From [Flavobacterium] thermophilum (GTDB lineage Bacteria > Bacillota > Bacilli > Bacillales > Anoxybacillaceae), in the NCBI GenBank assembly GCA_900450595.1, contig UGGS01000002.1, positions 682,001-746,000 on the forward strand: a stretch of 64,000 nucleotides of DNA. The letters are read 5' to 3'. The position numbers were made by a program, and so were the translations under genes. The notes under the pieces were generated by a model. That model had not been told where the DNA came from, did no database searches, and saw nothing but the letters and a program-made list of their open reading frames with translations. Shown here one piece after another: positions 46,410-54,685 of the stretch. How positions within the stretch are numbered: the stretch's first letter is position 1; every line of letters starts with the position of its first letter.

Positions 46410-47522
46410 ATGGCGGAACTCGTGTTGGATCATGTGTATAAGATTTACGATAACAACGTCACGGCTGTAAAAGATTTTAACTTACATATTCAAGATAAGG
46501 AATTCATCGTCTTTGTCGGTCCGTCCGGCTGCGGCAAATCCACCACGTTGCGGATGATCGCCGGCCTTGAGGAAATTTCCAAAGGCGATCTTTACATCGA
46601 CGGCAAACGAATGAACGATGTGCCGCCGAAAGACCGCGACATCGCCATGGTGTTCCAAAACTACGCTCTGTATCCACATATGAGCGTCTATGACAACATG
46701 GCGTTCGGTTTAAAACTGCGCAAATTCCCGAAAGCGGAAATCGAGAAACGCGTCCGTGAAGCAGCTCGCATTCTCGGCCTTGAGCAATATTTGGACCGCA
46801 AACCGAAGGCGCTCTCCGGCGGGCAGCGGCAGCGCGTAGCATTGGGACGGGCCATCGTCCGCGATGCAAAAGTGTTTTTAATGGACGAGCCGCTCTCGAA
46901 CTTGGATGCAAAACTGCGGGTGCAAATGCGCTCAGAGATCGCGAAGCTCCATCAGCGCTTGGAAACGACGACCATTTACGTCACCCACGACCAAACGGAA
47001 GCCATGACAATGGCCACCCGTCTTGTCGTCATGAAAGACGGCGTCATCCAGCAAGTCGGGACGCCGCGCGAGGTATACGAAAAACCGGAAAACATTTTTG
47101 TCGGCGGCTTTATCGGTTCACCGGCCATGAACTTCCTTCGTGGAACGCTGCAAGACGGCAAGTTTGTCGTCGGCCAAACATCGTTTGGCATTCCGGAAGG
47201 AAAAATGAAAGTGTTGCGTGAGCAAGGGTATGTCGGCAAGGAAGTGATTTTAGGCATTCGTCCGGAAGACATTCACGACGAACCGCTCTTCCTTGAAGCA
47301 TCTCCGGCGACGAAAGTTACCGCTCTCGTCGAAGTCGCTGAGCTGCTTGGCGCCGAATCGATGATTTATTCAAACATCGGCGGCCAGGAGTTTGTCGCCC
47401 GCATTGACGCCCGCACGGAAATCAAGCCGGGCCACCGCATCGACCTTGCGCTTGACATGAACAAAGCGCATTTCTTCGACGTCGAGACGGAGCGGCGCAT
47501 CCGGGCGGCGGATGAGAAGTAA
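46410..47522 (+). CDS. msmX: Sugar ABC importer ATPase MsmX (UgpC/MalK type)
   Basis: Shared ATPase energising several carbohydrate importers in Bacillus (maltodextrins, arabino- and galacto-oligosaccharides). 370 residues from ATG 46410 (AAAGGGGG upstream). Walker [10 protein letters not shown] (about 37-45), Q-loop, signature [16 protein letters not shown], Walker [13 protein letters not shown], switch histidine in [15 protein letters not shown], followed by the MalK-type OB-like regulatory domain ([13 protein letters not shown]). No permease or binding protein is adjacent, which suits a multitask ATPase. The oligo-1,6-glucosidase gene at 61 kb may act on sugars it helps import. Confidence 0.93.
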   Translation: MAELVLDHVYKIYDNNVTAVKDFNLHIQDKEFIVFVGPSGCGKSTTLRMIAGLEEISKGDLYIDGKRMNDVPPKDRDIAMVFQNYALYPHMSVYDNMAFGLKLRKFPKAEIEKRVREAARILGLEQYLDRKPKALSGGQRQRVALGRAIVRDAKVFLMDEPLSNLDAKLRVQMRSEIAKLHQRLETTTIYVTHDQTEAMTMATRLVVMKDGVIQQVGTPREVYEKPENIFVGGFIGSPAMNFLRGTLQDGKFVVGQTSFGIPEGKMKVLREQGYVGKEVILGIRPEDIHDEPLFLEASPATKVTALVEVAELLGAESMIYSNIGGQEFVARIDARTEIKPGHRIDLALDMNKAHFFDVETERRIRAADEK

Positions 47523-47555
47523 GCTCCCCCCATTGTTTGTATATAGACTCATTCG

Positions 47556-47578
47556 GCTCTAGCGCATCGCTAGAGCCT
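47556..47578. terminator. Terminator between msmX and the zinc-finger gene
   Basis: GGCTCTAGCG pairs with CGCTAGAGCC around a three-base loop; T-rich flank on the plus strand. Confidence 0.82.
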
Positions 47579-47819
47579 ATTCTTTAATGAACCGCACCTC
47601 CTCCTCCCGGCAGTGCGGGCAATAGAACAGATGGACGCATTCATGGTTTCGATATGTGTGCGGGTAACCGTCAGCAAGCTTCATCACATCCGCATCCATG
47701 TACGGACTGTAGTCATCGAAATAATCCGTCACTTTCCCTTGGTCTTCCATCGGCTGCCGGCAATAGCTGCAATACACTGTCACCCGGCGCAGCCCGTTGC
47801 AAAGCGGGCACACATTCAT
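47577..47819 (-). CDS. Small zinc-finger-like protein, unknown
   Basis: 80 residues from ATG 47819 (GAGGAGG upstream). Zinc knuckles are CPLC and CSYC near the N-terminus and CPHC near the C-terminus, with extra histidine and cysteine in YRNHECVHLFYC, enough for two sites. The middle is acidic and aromatic (VTDYFDDYSPYMDAD). I cannot name the family. It stands alone, convergent with msmX. Confidence 0.8.
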   Translation of the reverse strand: MNVCPLCNGLRRVTVYCSYCRQPMEDQGKVTDYFDDYSPYMDADVMKLADGYPHTYRNHECVHLFYCPHCREEEVRFIKE

Positions 47820-47908
47820 GCTGCTTCCTCCTCTAAGATGCCTCTTACTTTTACATATTTCCTAATGATGGCGTCGATAAAACGTAAAAAATTACCATAT
47901 TATCGCAG

Positions 47909-47938
47909 TGAATAACGGGCAAAAAACGTTCCAAACTA
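47909..47938 (+). promoter_or_regulatory. Sigma-G-like promoter of the SASP gene
   Basis: TGAATA, 17-base spacer, CAAACTA, against the forespore sigma-G consensus TGAATA-N17/18-CATACTA: one mismatch. Transcription would start near 47945, exactly where the structured leader begins. Confidence 0.72.
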
Positions 47939-47944
47939 TGAGTA

Positions 47945-48092
47945 CCGCCAGCGAAACAGGCCGCCTGCCAAAACACTTCCGCTGGCGAACGCAAAAGCAG
48001 GTGGGCCGTTGGGTTCAGCCAAGCTTGGCAGCACGCTTCTTCGCGTGCAGCGCTGGTGCAAATCCAGCCAACCCAGCCATCAAAATTTCTAA
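47945..48092 (+). promoter_or_regulatory. Structured 5' leader of the SASP mRNA
   Basis: Unusually dense pairing potential. CGCCAGCG (47946) pairs perfectly with CGCTGGCG (47980). GGCCGCCTGC (47959) pairs with GCAGGTGGGCC (47997) with one bulge. These two helices interleave, so they form a pseudoknot or exclude each other. Next, 48010-48079 can fold like a tRNA: 6 of 7 acceptor pairs, GCC/GGC D stem, GCACG/CGTGC anticodon-like stem, GCTGG-TGCAAAT-CCAGC T-arm, then GCCA. The ribosome site follows at about 48092. No coding sequence is present. Confidence 0.6.
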
Positions 48093-48108
48093 GAGGAGAT
48101 GATCAACT

Positions 48109-48321
48109 ATGGCACGCAACAACAACAATAACCAACTGCTCGTCGCTGGTGCCCAACAAGCGATCGACCAAATGAAGTACGAAATCGCCCAAGAATTTGG
48201 TGTGAACCTTGGCGCTGACACGACTTCGCGCGCAAACGGTTCGGTCGGCGGGGAAATTACCAAACGCCTTGTAGCGATGGCTCAACAACAACTCGGCGGC
48301 CAATTCGGCAACATTCAATAA
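48109..48321 (+). CDS. Alpha/beta-type small acid-soluble spore protein
   Basis: Binds and protects spore DNA, converting it toward A-form. 70 residues from ATG 48109 (AGAGGAG upstream). The GPR protease site is in [12 protein letters not shown], and the second DNA-binding block is [21 protein letters not shown], both typical of the family. The N-terminus has an asparagine run ([11 protein letters not shown]). A sigma-G-like promoter and a 160-base structured leader precede it. Several paralogues are usual per genome, so I give no gene letter. Confidence 0.95.
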   Translation: MARNNNNNQLLVAGAQQAIDQMKYEIAQEFGVNLGADTTSRANGSVGGEITKRLVAMAQQQLGGQFGNIQ

Positions 48322-48351
48322 CCGGTTGACAGACAACTTCATAATAGATGG

Positions 48352-48384
48352 CAAAAGCCCCAGGCAGTCAGCCTGGGGCTCTTC
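48352..48384. terminator. Terminator between the SASP gene and the CNNM gene
   Basis: AGCCCCAGGC pairs with GCCTGGGGCT around a five-base loop. Confidence 0.85.
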
Positions 48385-48408
48385 TATATTCATGCGGTCC
48401 GAAAGCGC

Positions 48409-49683
48409 CTAGACGCCCCCCGCCTGCTCGGCGAGCGGTTGCTGGCTCAAGGAAACAAGCACTTTGCGGATGCGACGGTTGTCGACTTGGCGGACGGTCA
48501 ACGTCAGCGGGCCGTATTGCAACGTTTCGCCGACCGCCGGAATGCGCTCAAACATTTCAAAAATCCAGCCGCCCAACGTATGCGATTCACTTTCCGGCAC
48601 GTCGATGTTCATCACTTCGCAAAATTCGTCAAGCGGCAGTTCAGCGCTGAATTCAAAACTATGTTCATCGATTTGACGCACGGTTTTTACCGCTTCATCA
48701 TGCTCATCCCATATTTCGCCGACGATTTGCTCAAGAATATCCTCAAGCGTAATCAAGCCGGCCGTGCCGCCGAACTCGTCAACAACGATCGCCATATGCA
48801 CTTTGCTTTTTTGCAGCTCCGGCAGCAAATCAGACACTTTCATCGATTCGACGACAAACAGCGGCTGGCGCAACAGCTCGCGGACGCACACGTCACGCTT
48901 TTGGACAAGTTCGCTGAAAAAGTCGCTTTCCGACAAAATGCCGATTACGTTGTCAATATCCCCTTCATAGACCGGGATTCGGGAATATTTTTCCTCCAAA
49001 AATACATCGCGAATCTCTTCAATCGGCTGGTTGACCTCGACCGCCACCATATCGGCGCGCGGCGTAAAAATTTCTCCGACTAAAATTTCATCAAAATCGA
49101 GCGAACGTTGAATCAGCTCTTTTTCCTTGTTGTCGATAACCCCTTCTTCTTCGCTCAGCTCGACCATCACCTTAATATCTTCCTCCGTGACGGCCGGCAC
49201 GGCAGCCCCGTTGGCGAATCGCCGGGTCATACGCTCTTTCAGGGCTTGAAACAATGCCGTAATCGGCGCCATGAGCTTCATCAGCCCATAGGCCAGGCCG
49301 GCATACCGGATGGCGAGCGGCTCCGCGTACTCTTTCGCCATCGATTTTGGCAAAATTTCACCGAAGACGACAGACAAAACGGTCATGACCGCAATGGCGA
49401 CAAATAAACCGGTCTGCTCCCCAAGCAGAGAAGCAGCGATCTCGATAAATAGCGCCACCGCGATGATGCCTGTTAGACGGCTGGCCATAGCAAGCGCTAA
49501 CAATGCACGGTCAAGATGCCCGACCACTGCTTGAAGCCGCTTGTTGTTTGAATGCTCTTCCGCGTAGTGTTTTAACCGGGTTTTGCTGGCGGATGAAAAC
49601 GCCGCCTCAGCCGATGCAAACAATGCGTTCGCGAGCAAGAAAAGGAAAAACCAACCGAACAACCTTAACGGCCACTCTTCCAA
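48409..49683 (-). CDS. CNNM/HlyC-CorC family membrane protein (YhdP/YrkA type)
   Basis: Magnesium-efflux-like or so-called hemolysin family protein, 424 residues. An N-terminal DUF21 region with three or four helices (ANALFASAEAAFSSASKTRLK, FGEILPKSMAKEYAEPLA) precedes two CBS domains (EIFTPRADMVAVEVNQPIEE and LFVVESMKVSDLLPELQKSK) and a CorC_HlyC domain at the C-terminus (LPLDEFCEVMNID, LGGWIFEMFERIPAVGE). The TTG start at 49683 is the only in-frame option, although AGGAG is about twelve bases away. In Bacillus such proteins protect from excess magnesium; direct function here is inferred. Confidence 0.88.
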   Translation of the reverse strand: MEEWPLRLFGWFFLFLLANALFASAEAAFSSASKTRLKHYAEEHSNNKRLQAVVGHLDRALLALAMASRLTGIIAVALFIEIAASLLGEQTGLFVAIAVMTVLSVVFGEILPKSMAKEYAEPLAIRYAGLAYGLMKLMAPITALFQALKERMTRRFANGAAVPAVTEEDIKVMVELSEEEGVIDNKEKELIQRSLDFDEILVGEIFTPRADMVAVEVNQPIEEIRDVFLEEKYSRIPVYEGDIDNVIGILSESDFFSELVQKRDVCVRELLRQPLFVVESMKVSDLLPELQKSKVHMAIVVDEFGGTAGLITLEDILEQIVGEIWDEHDEAVKTVRQIDEHSFEFSAELPLDEFCEVMNIDVPESESHTLGGWIFEMFERIPAVGETLQYGPLTLTVRQVDNRRIRKVLVSLSQQPLAEQAGGV

Positions 49684-49897
49684 CGAATCTTCACACTCCT
49701 ATCGGAACATGACTATGTTATTCATATCCATTCCTTTCCCAAAACATGCCTGCTGAAGCAAAACTTTCGGCATCGGGCGGAATGAGGCTGCGCGGCTATC
49801 GGCAGCCGTTTCCGTTCCTTACCTTAAATATAACAAATTTTTCGCCAGCTGACTATAGCGGGAGGAATTACTTTCCATATATTACCATAAATCCACC

Positions 49898-49932
49898 TCA
49901 AAAAACGCGCCGAGGTGCGCCGGCGCGTTTTA
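49898..49932 (-). terminator. Terminator overlapping the 27-residue gene stop
   Basis: AAAACGCGCC pairs with GGCGCGTTTT, with TTTTTT on the minus strand after the stem. Confidence 0.85.
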
Positions 49933-50013
49933 CGATTCGATCCAGCAGGAGCCAACAAAGTAGACAAGCACTACCAACGAGGCGATGTTCAACGTGACGG
50001 ACCACTCAGCCAT
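49930..50013 (-). CDS. 27-residue single-helix membrane peptide, unknown
   Basis: Begins MAEWSVTLNIASLVVLVYF and ends VGSCWIES: one membrane helix with short polar ends. ATG 50013 is preceded by GGGAGGGGAGATGG, and the stop lies in a perfect terminator, so the unit is complete even though it is tiny. No family recognised. It lies between the thi operon and the CNNM gene. Confidence 0.6.
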   Translation of the reverse strand: MAEWSVTLNIASLVVLVYFVGSCWIES

Positions 50014-50109
50014 CCATCTCCCCTCCCTTTGCCTTCTTGCCTTCATCGTACTATATGGATAGCGGGAAAAGCAGGGAAAACAAGACGGCTTTTTGACAGT
50101 TTTGTGACT

Positions 50110-50149
50110 GAAAAAAAACAGGGACTCAAAAAAAGAGGTCCCCGTTTTC
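50110..50149 (-). terminator. Terminator of the thi operon
   Basis: AACGGGGAC pairs with GTCCCTGTT, followed on the minus strand by a run of eight T; it touches the thiF stop at 50148. Confidence 0.88.
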
Positions 50150-51173
50150 ATCCTAAATAACGGTAATAAATCGTTTTCGCCTCGTTCACATCCTTTGTGC
50201 CGTGCACAAGCGCGCGCCCGTCGGCGAATACGACAAGCCGCTTGGCGCCGAGCGATACGGAGACGAGATACGGATTCGCTTCGGCCCGGAGCCCTTGGCG
50301 GCGAAAAAAAGATGCCAATTCGTTTACATCGTACTGGCGCCGGGAAGATGGGCGAATTTGCACCGAGTCGCGCCCGCACAGCACAGCGGTCTTCGTCTGA
50401 TGTTCATAAGAAAGAAACGGATAAGATGGACGATGTCCGCACGTCGGACAGTCGTCTCTTTTGACCGCGTCAATGCGAATCGCTGCGTATTCATTCGTCC
50501 AAAGATCAAACGAAACGAGCTTGCCGCGCAGCGCGGCCCAGTCCTCGACTAAAACTTTCAACGCCTCAGCCACTTGGTAACTGACGACCATCTGCACTGC
50601 CGGACTGATAATGCCGGCCGTGTCGCATGTCAATCCCCCTTGCGGCACCGTTTCAAGCAAGCAATATAAACATGGGGTACGTCCGGGAATAAACGCGTAA
50701 CTTAATCCATAGCTGCCGACGCAGGCGCCGTAAATCCACGGAATGCCATATTTGTAGGCAACATCATTGATGATCATGCGCGCATCGAAGTTGTCCGTCG
50801 CATCGATCAATAGGTCGGGCCGCTGTTCGACAGCCAATGATTCCAACTGTTCGGCGTCAGCCTCACCGACTATCGCGTCGATCTTGACCTCGCTGTTGAT
50901 TCGCTCGAGCCGCCGCTTGGCCGCGATCGCCTTCGGCAGCCGCTCTTTCGCATCCGCTTCGCTGTAAAGCTGCTGGCGCTGCAAGTTGCTCCATTCGACA
51001 TAATCGCGGTCAATGATCGTCAGTTTGCCAATGCCGGCGCGCACGAGCGCTTCGGCGTTTCCTGTGCCGAGCGCTCCGGCGCCGATTAAGACGACGTGCT
51101 TTTCCCGTATTTTCTTTTGCCCTTCCTCGCCAATCGGCGCAAATAGTTGTTGCCGGGAATACCGTTCATTCAA
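50148..51173 (-). CDS. thiF: Sulphur carrier protein ThiS adenylyltransferase
   Basis: E1-like enzyme adenylating the C-terminal glycine of ThiS for thiazole sulphur transfer. 341 residues, ATG 51173 overlapping the thiG stop. Nucleotide loop [21 protein letters not shown], then the arginine block [12 protein letters not shown] and [27 protein letters not shown]. Zinc cysteines are CLYC and CPTC. The C-terminal 70 residues form an extra domain as in Bacillus ThiF/MoeB-like proteins. A MoeB role in molybdopterin synthesis cannot be excluded, but the operon context favours ThiF. Confidence 0.92.
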   Translation of the reverse strand: MNERYSRQQLFAPIGEEGQKKIREKHVVLIGAGALGTGNAEALVRAGIGKLTIIDRDYVEWSNLQRQQLYSEADAKERLPKAIAAKRRLERINSEVKIDAIVGEADAEQLESLAVEQRPDLLIDATDNFDARMIINDVAYKYGIPWIYGACVGSYGLSYAFIPGRTPCLYCLLETVPQGGLTCDTAGIISPAVQMVVSYQVAEALKVLVEDWAALRGKLVSFDLWTNEYAAIRIDAVKRDDCPTCGHRPSYPFLSYEHQTKTAVLCGRDSVQIRPSSRRQYDVNELASFFRRQGLRAEANPYLVSVSLGAKRLVVFADGRALVHGTKDVNEAKTIYYRYLG

Positions 51174-51937
51174 ACAACACTCATTCCTTCCGTTGGGCTG
51201 CTTGCTGACGCGTATCGTTTTTTCGGGATGCGCCCGGCTTCATAACCGAGCCGTCCCGCTTCCACCGCCAGCTTCATCGCTTTTGCCATTTTTACGGGAT
51301 CAGCTGCGCCGGACACGGCCGTATTCAACAGCACCCCATCCGCGCCAAGCTCCATCGCCAGCGCCGCATCGGCCGGCCCGCCGATGCCGGCATCGACGAT
51401 CACCGGCACGGTCGCTTGCTCGATGATAAAGCTCAAATTGAGCGGGTTAAGGATGCCTTGCCCGGACCCGATCGGCGATGCCCCCGGCATGACGGCATGG
51501 CAGCCAAGCTCTTGCAAGCGCTTGGCGAGCACGACGTCATCAGACGTGTACGGCAAGACGATAAACCCTTCTTCCAGCAGCATTTCCGCTGCTTTTAACG
51601 TCTCAACCGGGTCGGGAAGAAGCGTTTTGTCGCAGCCGATCACCTCTACCTTAATCATATCACATAGCCCCGATGCTTTGGCCAGTCGGGCGATGCGGAC
51701 CGCTTCCTCAGCCGTTTTCGCCCCGGCGGTATTGGGCAGAAGCTTATATCGGCTTAAATCAAGCTGCTCTAAAAAATTCGGCTGCTCCGGAGCAAAAATG
51801 TTCATTCGCCGGACGGCAAAGGTCAAAATTTCTGCGCCGGATGCTTCCACCGCTTCTTTTTGCACCTCAAGGCTCGGATATTTGCCCGTCCCGAGCAACA
51901 ACCGCGAAGAGAATTCATACGGACCAATTTTCAGCAT
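51170..51937 (-). CDS. thiG: Thiazole synthase
   Basis: Forms the thiazole phosphate ring from deoxyxylulose phosphate, dehydroglycine and ThiS thiocarboxylate. 255 residues, ATG 51937 one base after the thiS stop codon. TIM-barrel features: [16 protein letters not shown], the imine lysine in [32 protein letters not shown] and [27 protein letters not shown]. Part of the thiO-thiS-thiG-thiF block. Confidence 0.97.
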   Translation of the reverse strand: MLKIGPYEFSSRLLLGTGKYPSLEVQKEAVEASGAEILTFAVRRMNIFAPEQPNFLEQLDLSRYKLLPNTAGAKTAEEAVRIARLAKASGLCDMIKVEVIGCDKTLLPDPVETLKAAEMLLEEGFIVLPYTSDDVVLAKRLQELGCHAVMPGASPIGSGQGILNPLNLSFIIEQATVPVIVDAGIGGPADAALAMELGADGVLLNTAVSGAADPVKMAKAMKLAVEAGRLGYEAGRIPKKRYASASSPTEGMSVV

Positions 51938-51938
51938 T

Positions 51939-52142
51939 TCAACCGCCTCCTACAAAATGAACAATTTCGACGCGGTCGCCGTCCGCCAACGCCGTCACTG
52001 CGTATTCATGCTTTTGAATAATGCGAACATTGACTTCGACAATGGCCAGCTTTTGATCAAGTCGAAAATGGGCGAGCAAATCGCTGACCGTTTTCACTTC
52101 GTCCGGCACTGCAACGTTCTCGCCATTAATGACTAAATTCAT
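51939..52142 (-). CDS. thiS: Sulphur carrier protein ThiS
   Basis: 67-residue ubiquitin-like sulphur carrier; begins [19 protein letters not shown] and ends in VGGG, giving the required C-terminal glycines. ATG 52142 overlaps the thiO stop (ATGA). Confidence 0.95.
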   Translation of the reverse strand: MNLVINGENVAVPDEVKTVSDLLAHFRLDQKLAIVEVNVRIIQKHEYAVTALADGDRVEIVHFVGGG

Positions 52143-53275
52143 TCAACCCCCACCTTTTCTTCCGCGTGACGCGTTAATGAAAACGGTGACAAGTCAAACG
52201 CCGGCTCTTTCCGCTCTACTAGGTCGGCAAGCAGCCGGCCGGTGAGCGGGCTAAGCAAAATGCCGTTCCGGTAATGGCCGGCAGCGACAAATATCCCGCG
52301 CCGCTTTGGATGCTCACCGATATAGGGCAAACCGTCTTTCGTTTGCGGTCGGATGCCGCTCCATGCCTTCACCCATTCTGCCTGTTCGACATCTGGAAGC
52401 AGACGGGCGGCACGGCGAAGCAGGCTCATCACCCCTGCGATTGACACGCGCCGGTCGTACGTCCCCGGCGTGGACGTCGCACCGATCAGCAGCCGGTTGC
52501 CGCGCTTCGGCACGATGTAACAGCCATTTTTCGCAAACACCGTCATTTGCACGAGCGGGGTTGGCGTACGCACCATGATGCATTCCCCCTTGACCGGGAA
52601 TACAAAAAGCGGCAGCCCGATCGCGGCCCCCAGACGCGCCGCCCAGGCGCCCGAGGCGATCACGACAGCGGCAGCGGCGAACGTTCCGCTCGCTGTTTCC
52701 ACGGTATGCCCGCCGGCATCCGAACGAATGTCAAACACTTCCGTATGCTCATACAAATGCGCACCGGCGGAGACGGCGGCTGAAACAAGAGCGGCAGCCA
52801 AATCCGGGGCGCTCACTTGCCCGTCTCCGGGAATGTACATGGCGCCGGCCAGCGCCTCGCCCGCAAGACGCGGCTCCAGCTTAAGCGCTTCTTCTGCCGC
52901 CAGCCAGTGAACTATCTCACCCATTTCCTTCCAAAATGTATAATGGCGGTGCAACTCCTCCGCTTCTTCCGCATTCGTCGCAACTTTGAGCATCCCTTTT
53001 TCGACAAGTCCGATGTCAATACCGGTTCTCTCCCGCAATTCCGCAGCGAGCGCCGGCATGAGCGCCCGGCTTTGCAGGGCGAGCGGGATGAGCGGACTCG
53101 GCGCGGCGAACTCCGATTGCGCCCCCAGCATACCGGCCGCCGCGCTTGACGCTTCGCCGGCCATTGTTCCTTTTTCGAAAATCGCCACGCGGTGCCGCCG
53201 TTTGGCGAGCTCAAAAGCTGTCGCCGCCCCGATCACCCCGCCGCCGACAACGACGACATCATAATGTGCCCCCAT
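52139..53275 (-). CDS. thiO: Glycine oxidase
   Basis: FAD enzyme oxidising glycine to the iminoacetate used by ThiG. 378 residues (369 in B. subtilis). FAD loop VVVGGGVIGAATAFELAKR; the central substrate region holds FPVKGECIMVRTPTPL and the C-terminal FAD contact is VAAGHYRNGILLSPLTGRL. ATG 53275 follows GGGGAGG and overlaps the tenI end by 17 bases. Confidence 0.95.
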   Translation of the reverse strand: MGAHYDVVVVGGGVIGAATAFELAKRRHRVAIFEKGTMAGEASSAAAGMLGAQSEFAAPSPLIPLALQSRALMPALAAELRERTGIDIGLVEKGMLKVATNAEEAEELHRHYTFWKEMGEIVHWLAAEEALKLEPRLAGEALAGAMYIPGDGQVSAPDLAAALVSAAVSAGAHLYEHTEVFDIRSDAGGHTVETASGTFAAAAVVIASGAWAARLGAAIGLPLFVFPVKGECIMVRTPTPLVQMTVFAKNGCYIVPKRGNRLLIGATSTPGTYDRRVSIAGVMSLLRRAARLLPDVEQAEWVKAWSGIRPQTKDGLPYIGEHPKRRGIFVAAGHYRNGILLSPLTGRLLADLVERKEPAFDLSPFSLTRHAEEKVGVE

Positions 53276-53882
53276 TTTTCCTCTCCCCTCTCACGATTTG
53301 CGCCAAACGTCTTGCTTCCACAACCGGATCAGGCGCTAAAAAGACAGCCGATAACACCGCCACTCCCGCGGCACCGGCCTCCATCACCCGGCAGGCGTTG
53401 CCGGCATGAATGCCGCCGATCGCAATAACCGGGATGCAGACGGACGCGGCCATCTCCCGCAACGAATCGATGCTGCGCGGCGGCAATCCAGGCTTGCTGG
53501 CAGTCGGAAACATATGGCCGTACAGGCAAAAGTGAGCGCCGTCCTCTTCCGCCTGCTTCGCCTCCGTCAGGCTGTGCACGGAACAGCCGACTGTCAAGTC
53601 CGGAAACGAACGGCGGACGGCGCGCACCGGCAGGCTGTGATAAGCAAGCTGCACACCTTTGACACCGTAGACAGCGGCGACATCAACCCGGTCATTGACG
53701 ATGATTTTTTGCGGCGGCACCCCGGCGTAAAGCAGCGCGGCGACAAACTCGGCCACTTCGCGCGCCGTTTTTTCTTTCTCGCGAATGTGAATGGCATCCG
53801 CATACGGATGGATACGCGCACAAATGGCCGCGAATTCGTCGGCTGTTTGCCGCCCGGTGGAAATGAAGTGAAGAGCCCCCAT
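53259..53882 (-). CDS. tenI: Thiazole tautomerase TenI
   Basis: ThiE-like barrel that aromatises the ThiG product; it does not make thiamine phosphate itself. 207 residues from ATG 53882 (AAGGG six bases upstream). LHFISTGRQTADEFA, IHIREKEKTAREVAEFV, IIVNDRVDVAAVYGVKGVQL, YGHMFPTASKPGLPPR and AIGGIHAGNA are typical; the histidine in QLAYHSLPV corresponds to the TenI catalytic region. ThiE cannot be wholly excluded, but the short pyrophosphate-site sequence and operon place favour TenI. Confidence 0.88.
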   Translation of the reverse strand: MGALHFISTGRQTADEFAAICARIHPYADAIHIREKEKTAREVAEFVAALLYAGVPPQKIIVNDRVDVAAVYGVKGVQLAYHSLPVRAVRRSFPDLTVGCSVHSLTEAKQAEEDGAHFCLYGHMFPTASKPGLPPRSIDSLREMAASVCIPVIAIGGIHAGNACRVMEAGAAGVAVLSAVFLAPDPVVEARRLAQIVRGERKNGGTL

Positions 53883-53902
53883 CACAATCCCTTTCTTTCT
53901 GC

Positions 53903-54685
53903 CTACCGTACATCATGGACTGAAATATACGGGTAATGGACGCCCGCATAATAAGCGGCAACCAACAACGCAACGGTCAAGACGACAAACCAAATATCGC
54001 ATTTGCCAAACTTGATTTCATAATAAAACGTACGCTGGCCGCTGTTGGAAAATTGTTTCGCCTCCATCGCCACGGCGATGCGCTGGGCGCGGCGGATGCT
54101 TTGTGCCAAAAGTGGGATGGCATAACGCTTCACTTTGTCAAGGCCGCCGCGGTTTGACACGCCGCGCACTCTCAGCGCATACCGGACCGTTTGAAACTCC
54201 TCAATCATGATCGGCAGCAGGCGGACCGCCGCCAAAAAACTGTACGCATACTTCGGTTTCAGCTTCAATTGCTGCATGAGCGAATAAAACAGCTGCACCG
54301 GCCGAGTCGTCAAGGAAAAAATCAAGCCTAACAGCCCGAGCGCCAAGGCGCGAAATCCGAGATGCATGCCGCGCCAAAAGCTTTCCGCTGTTACGTGGAT
54401 GAGCCCCCAGCGAAACCACGTTGTCGTCCCTTCGCCAAACATCATCATCGATGAAGCAGTGGAAACAAAGATCAGGAAAAACGGCAAAAACAGCCAAACA
54501 AGCAGCTTTGCTGGATACCCGGTGCCGAAGCAAAACAAAACGAACAGGGCGAGCGACAAATTGATGAGCACGTTCGGGTTATGAATGAACAACACCGCAA
54601 AAAAGAGCATGACGAGCACAATGAGCTTCAAACTCGGGTTCGCTTCATAAAGCCATGTCTCACGGCGCTGAATGTCCCAGTTCAT
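53903..54685 (-). CDS. ykoC: ECF-type importer transmembrane (T) component YkoC
   Basis: Membrane coupling component of the YkoEDC importer for thiamine precursors. 260 residues from ATG 54685, whose ATGA overlaps the ykoD stop (the ATG two codons earlier is closer to GGAGG). About five helices, with the Ala-Arg-Gly-type coupling segments ALRVRGVSNRGG and SIRRAQRIAVAMEAKQF near the C-terminus that contact the ATPase. Confidence 0.9.
   Translation of the reverse strand: MNWDIQRRETWLYEANPSLKLIVLVMLFFAVLFIHNPNVLINLSLALFVLFCFGTGYPAKLLVWLFLPFFLIFVSTASSMMMFGEGTTTWFRWGLIHVTAESFWRGMHLGFRALALGLLGLIFSLTTRPVQLFYSLMQQLKLKPKYAYSFLAAVRLLPIMIEEFQTVRYALRVRGVSNRGGLDKVKRYAIPLLAQSIRRAQRIAVAMEAKQFSNSGQRTFYYEIKFGKCDIWFVVLTVALLVAAYYAGVHYPYISVHDVR

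Noticed and set aside
48010..48079. A functional tRNA gene
   Set aside because: Anticodon loop is not seven bases, the T-loop lacks the conserved T at position 55, one acceptor pair is a mismatch, and it lies inside an mRNA leader. Reported instead as tRNA-like.
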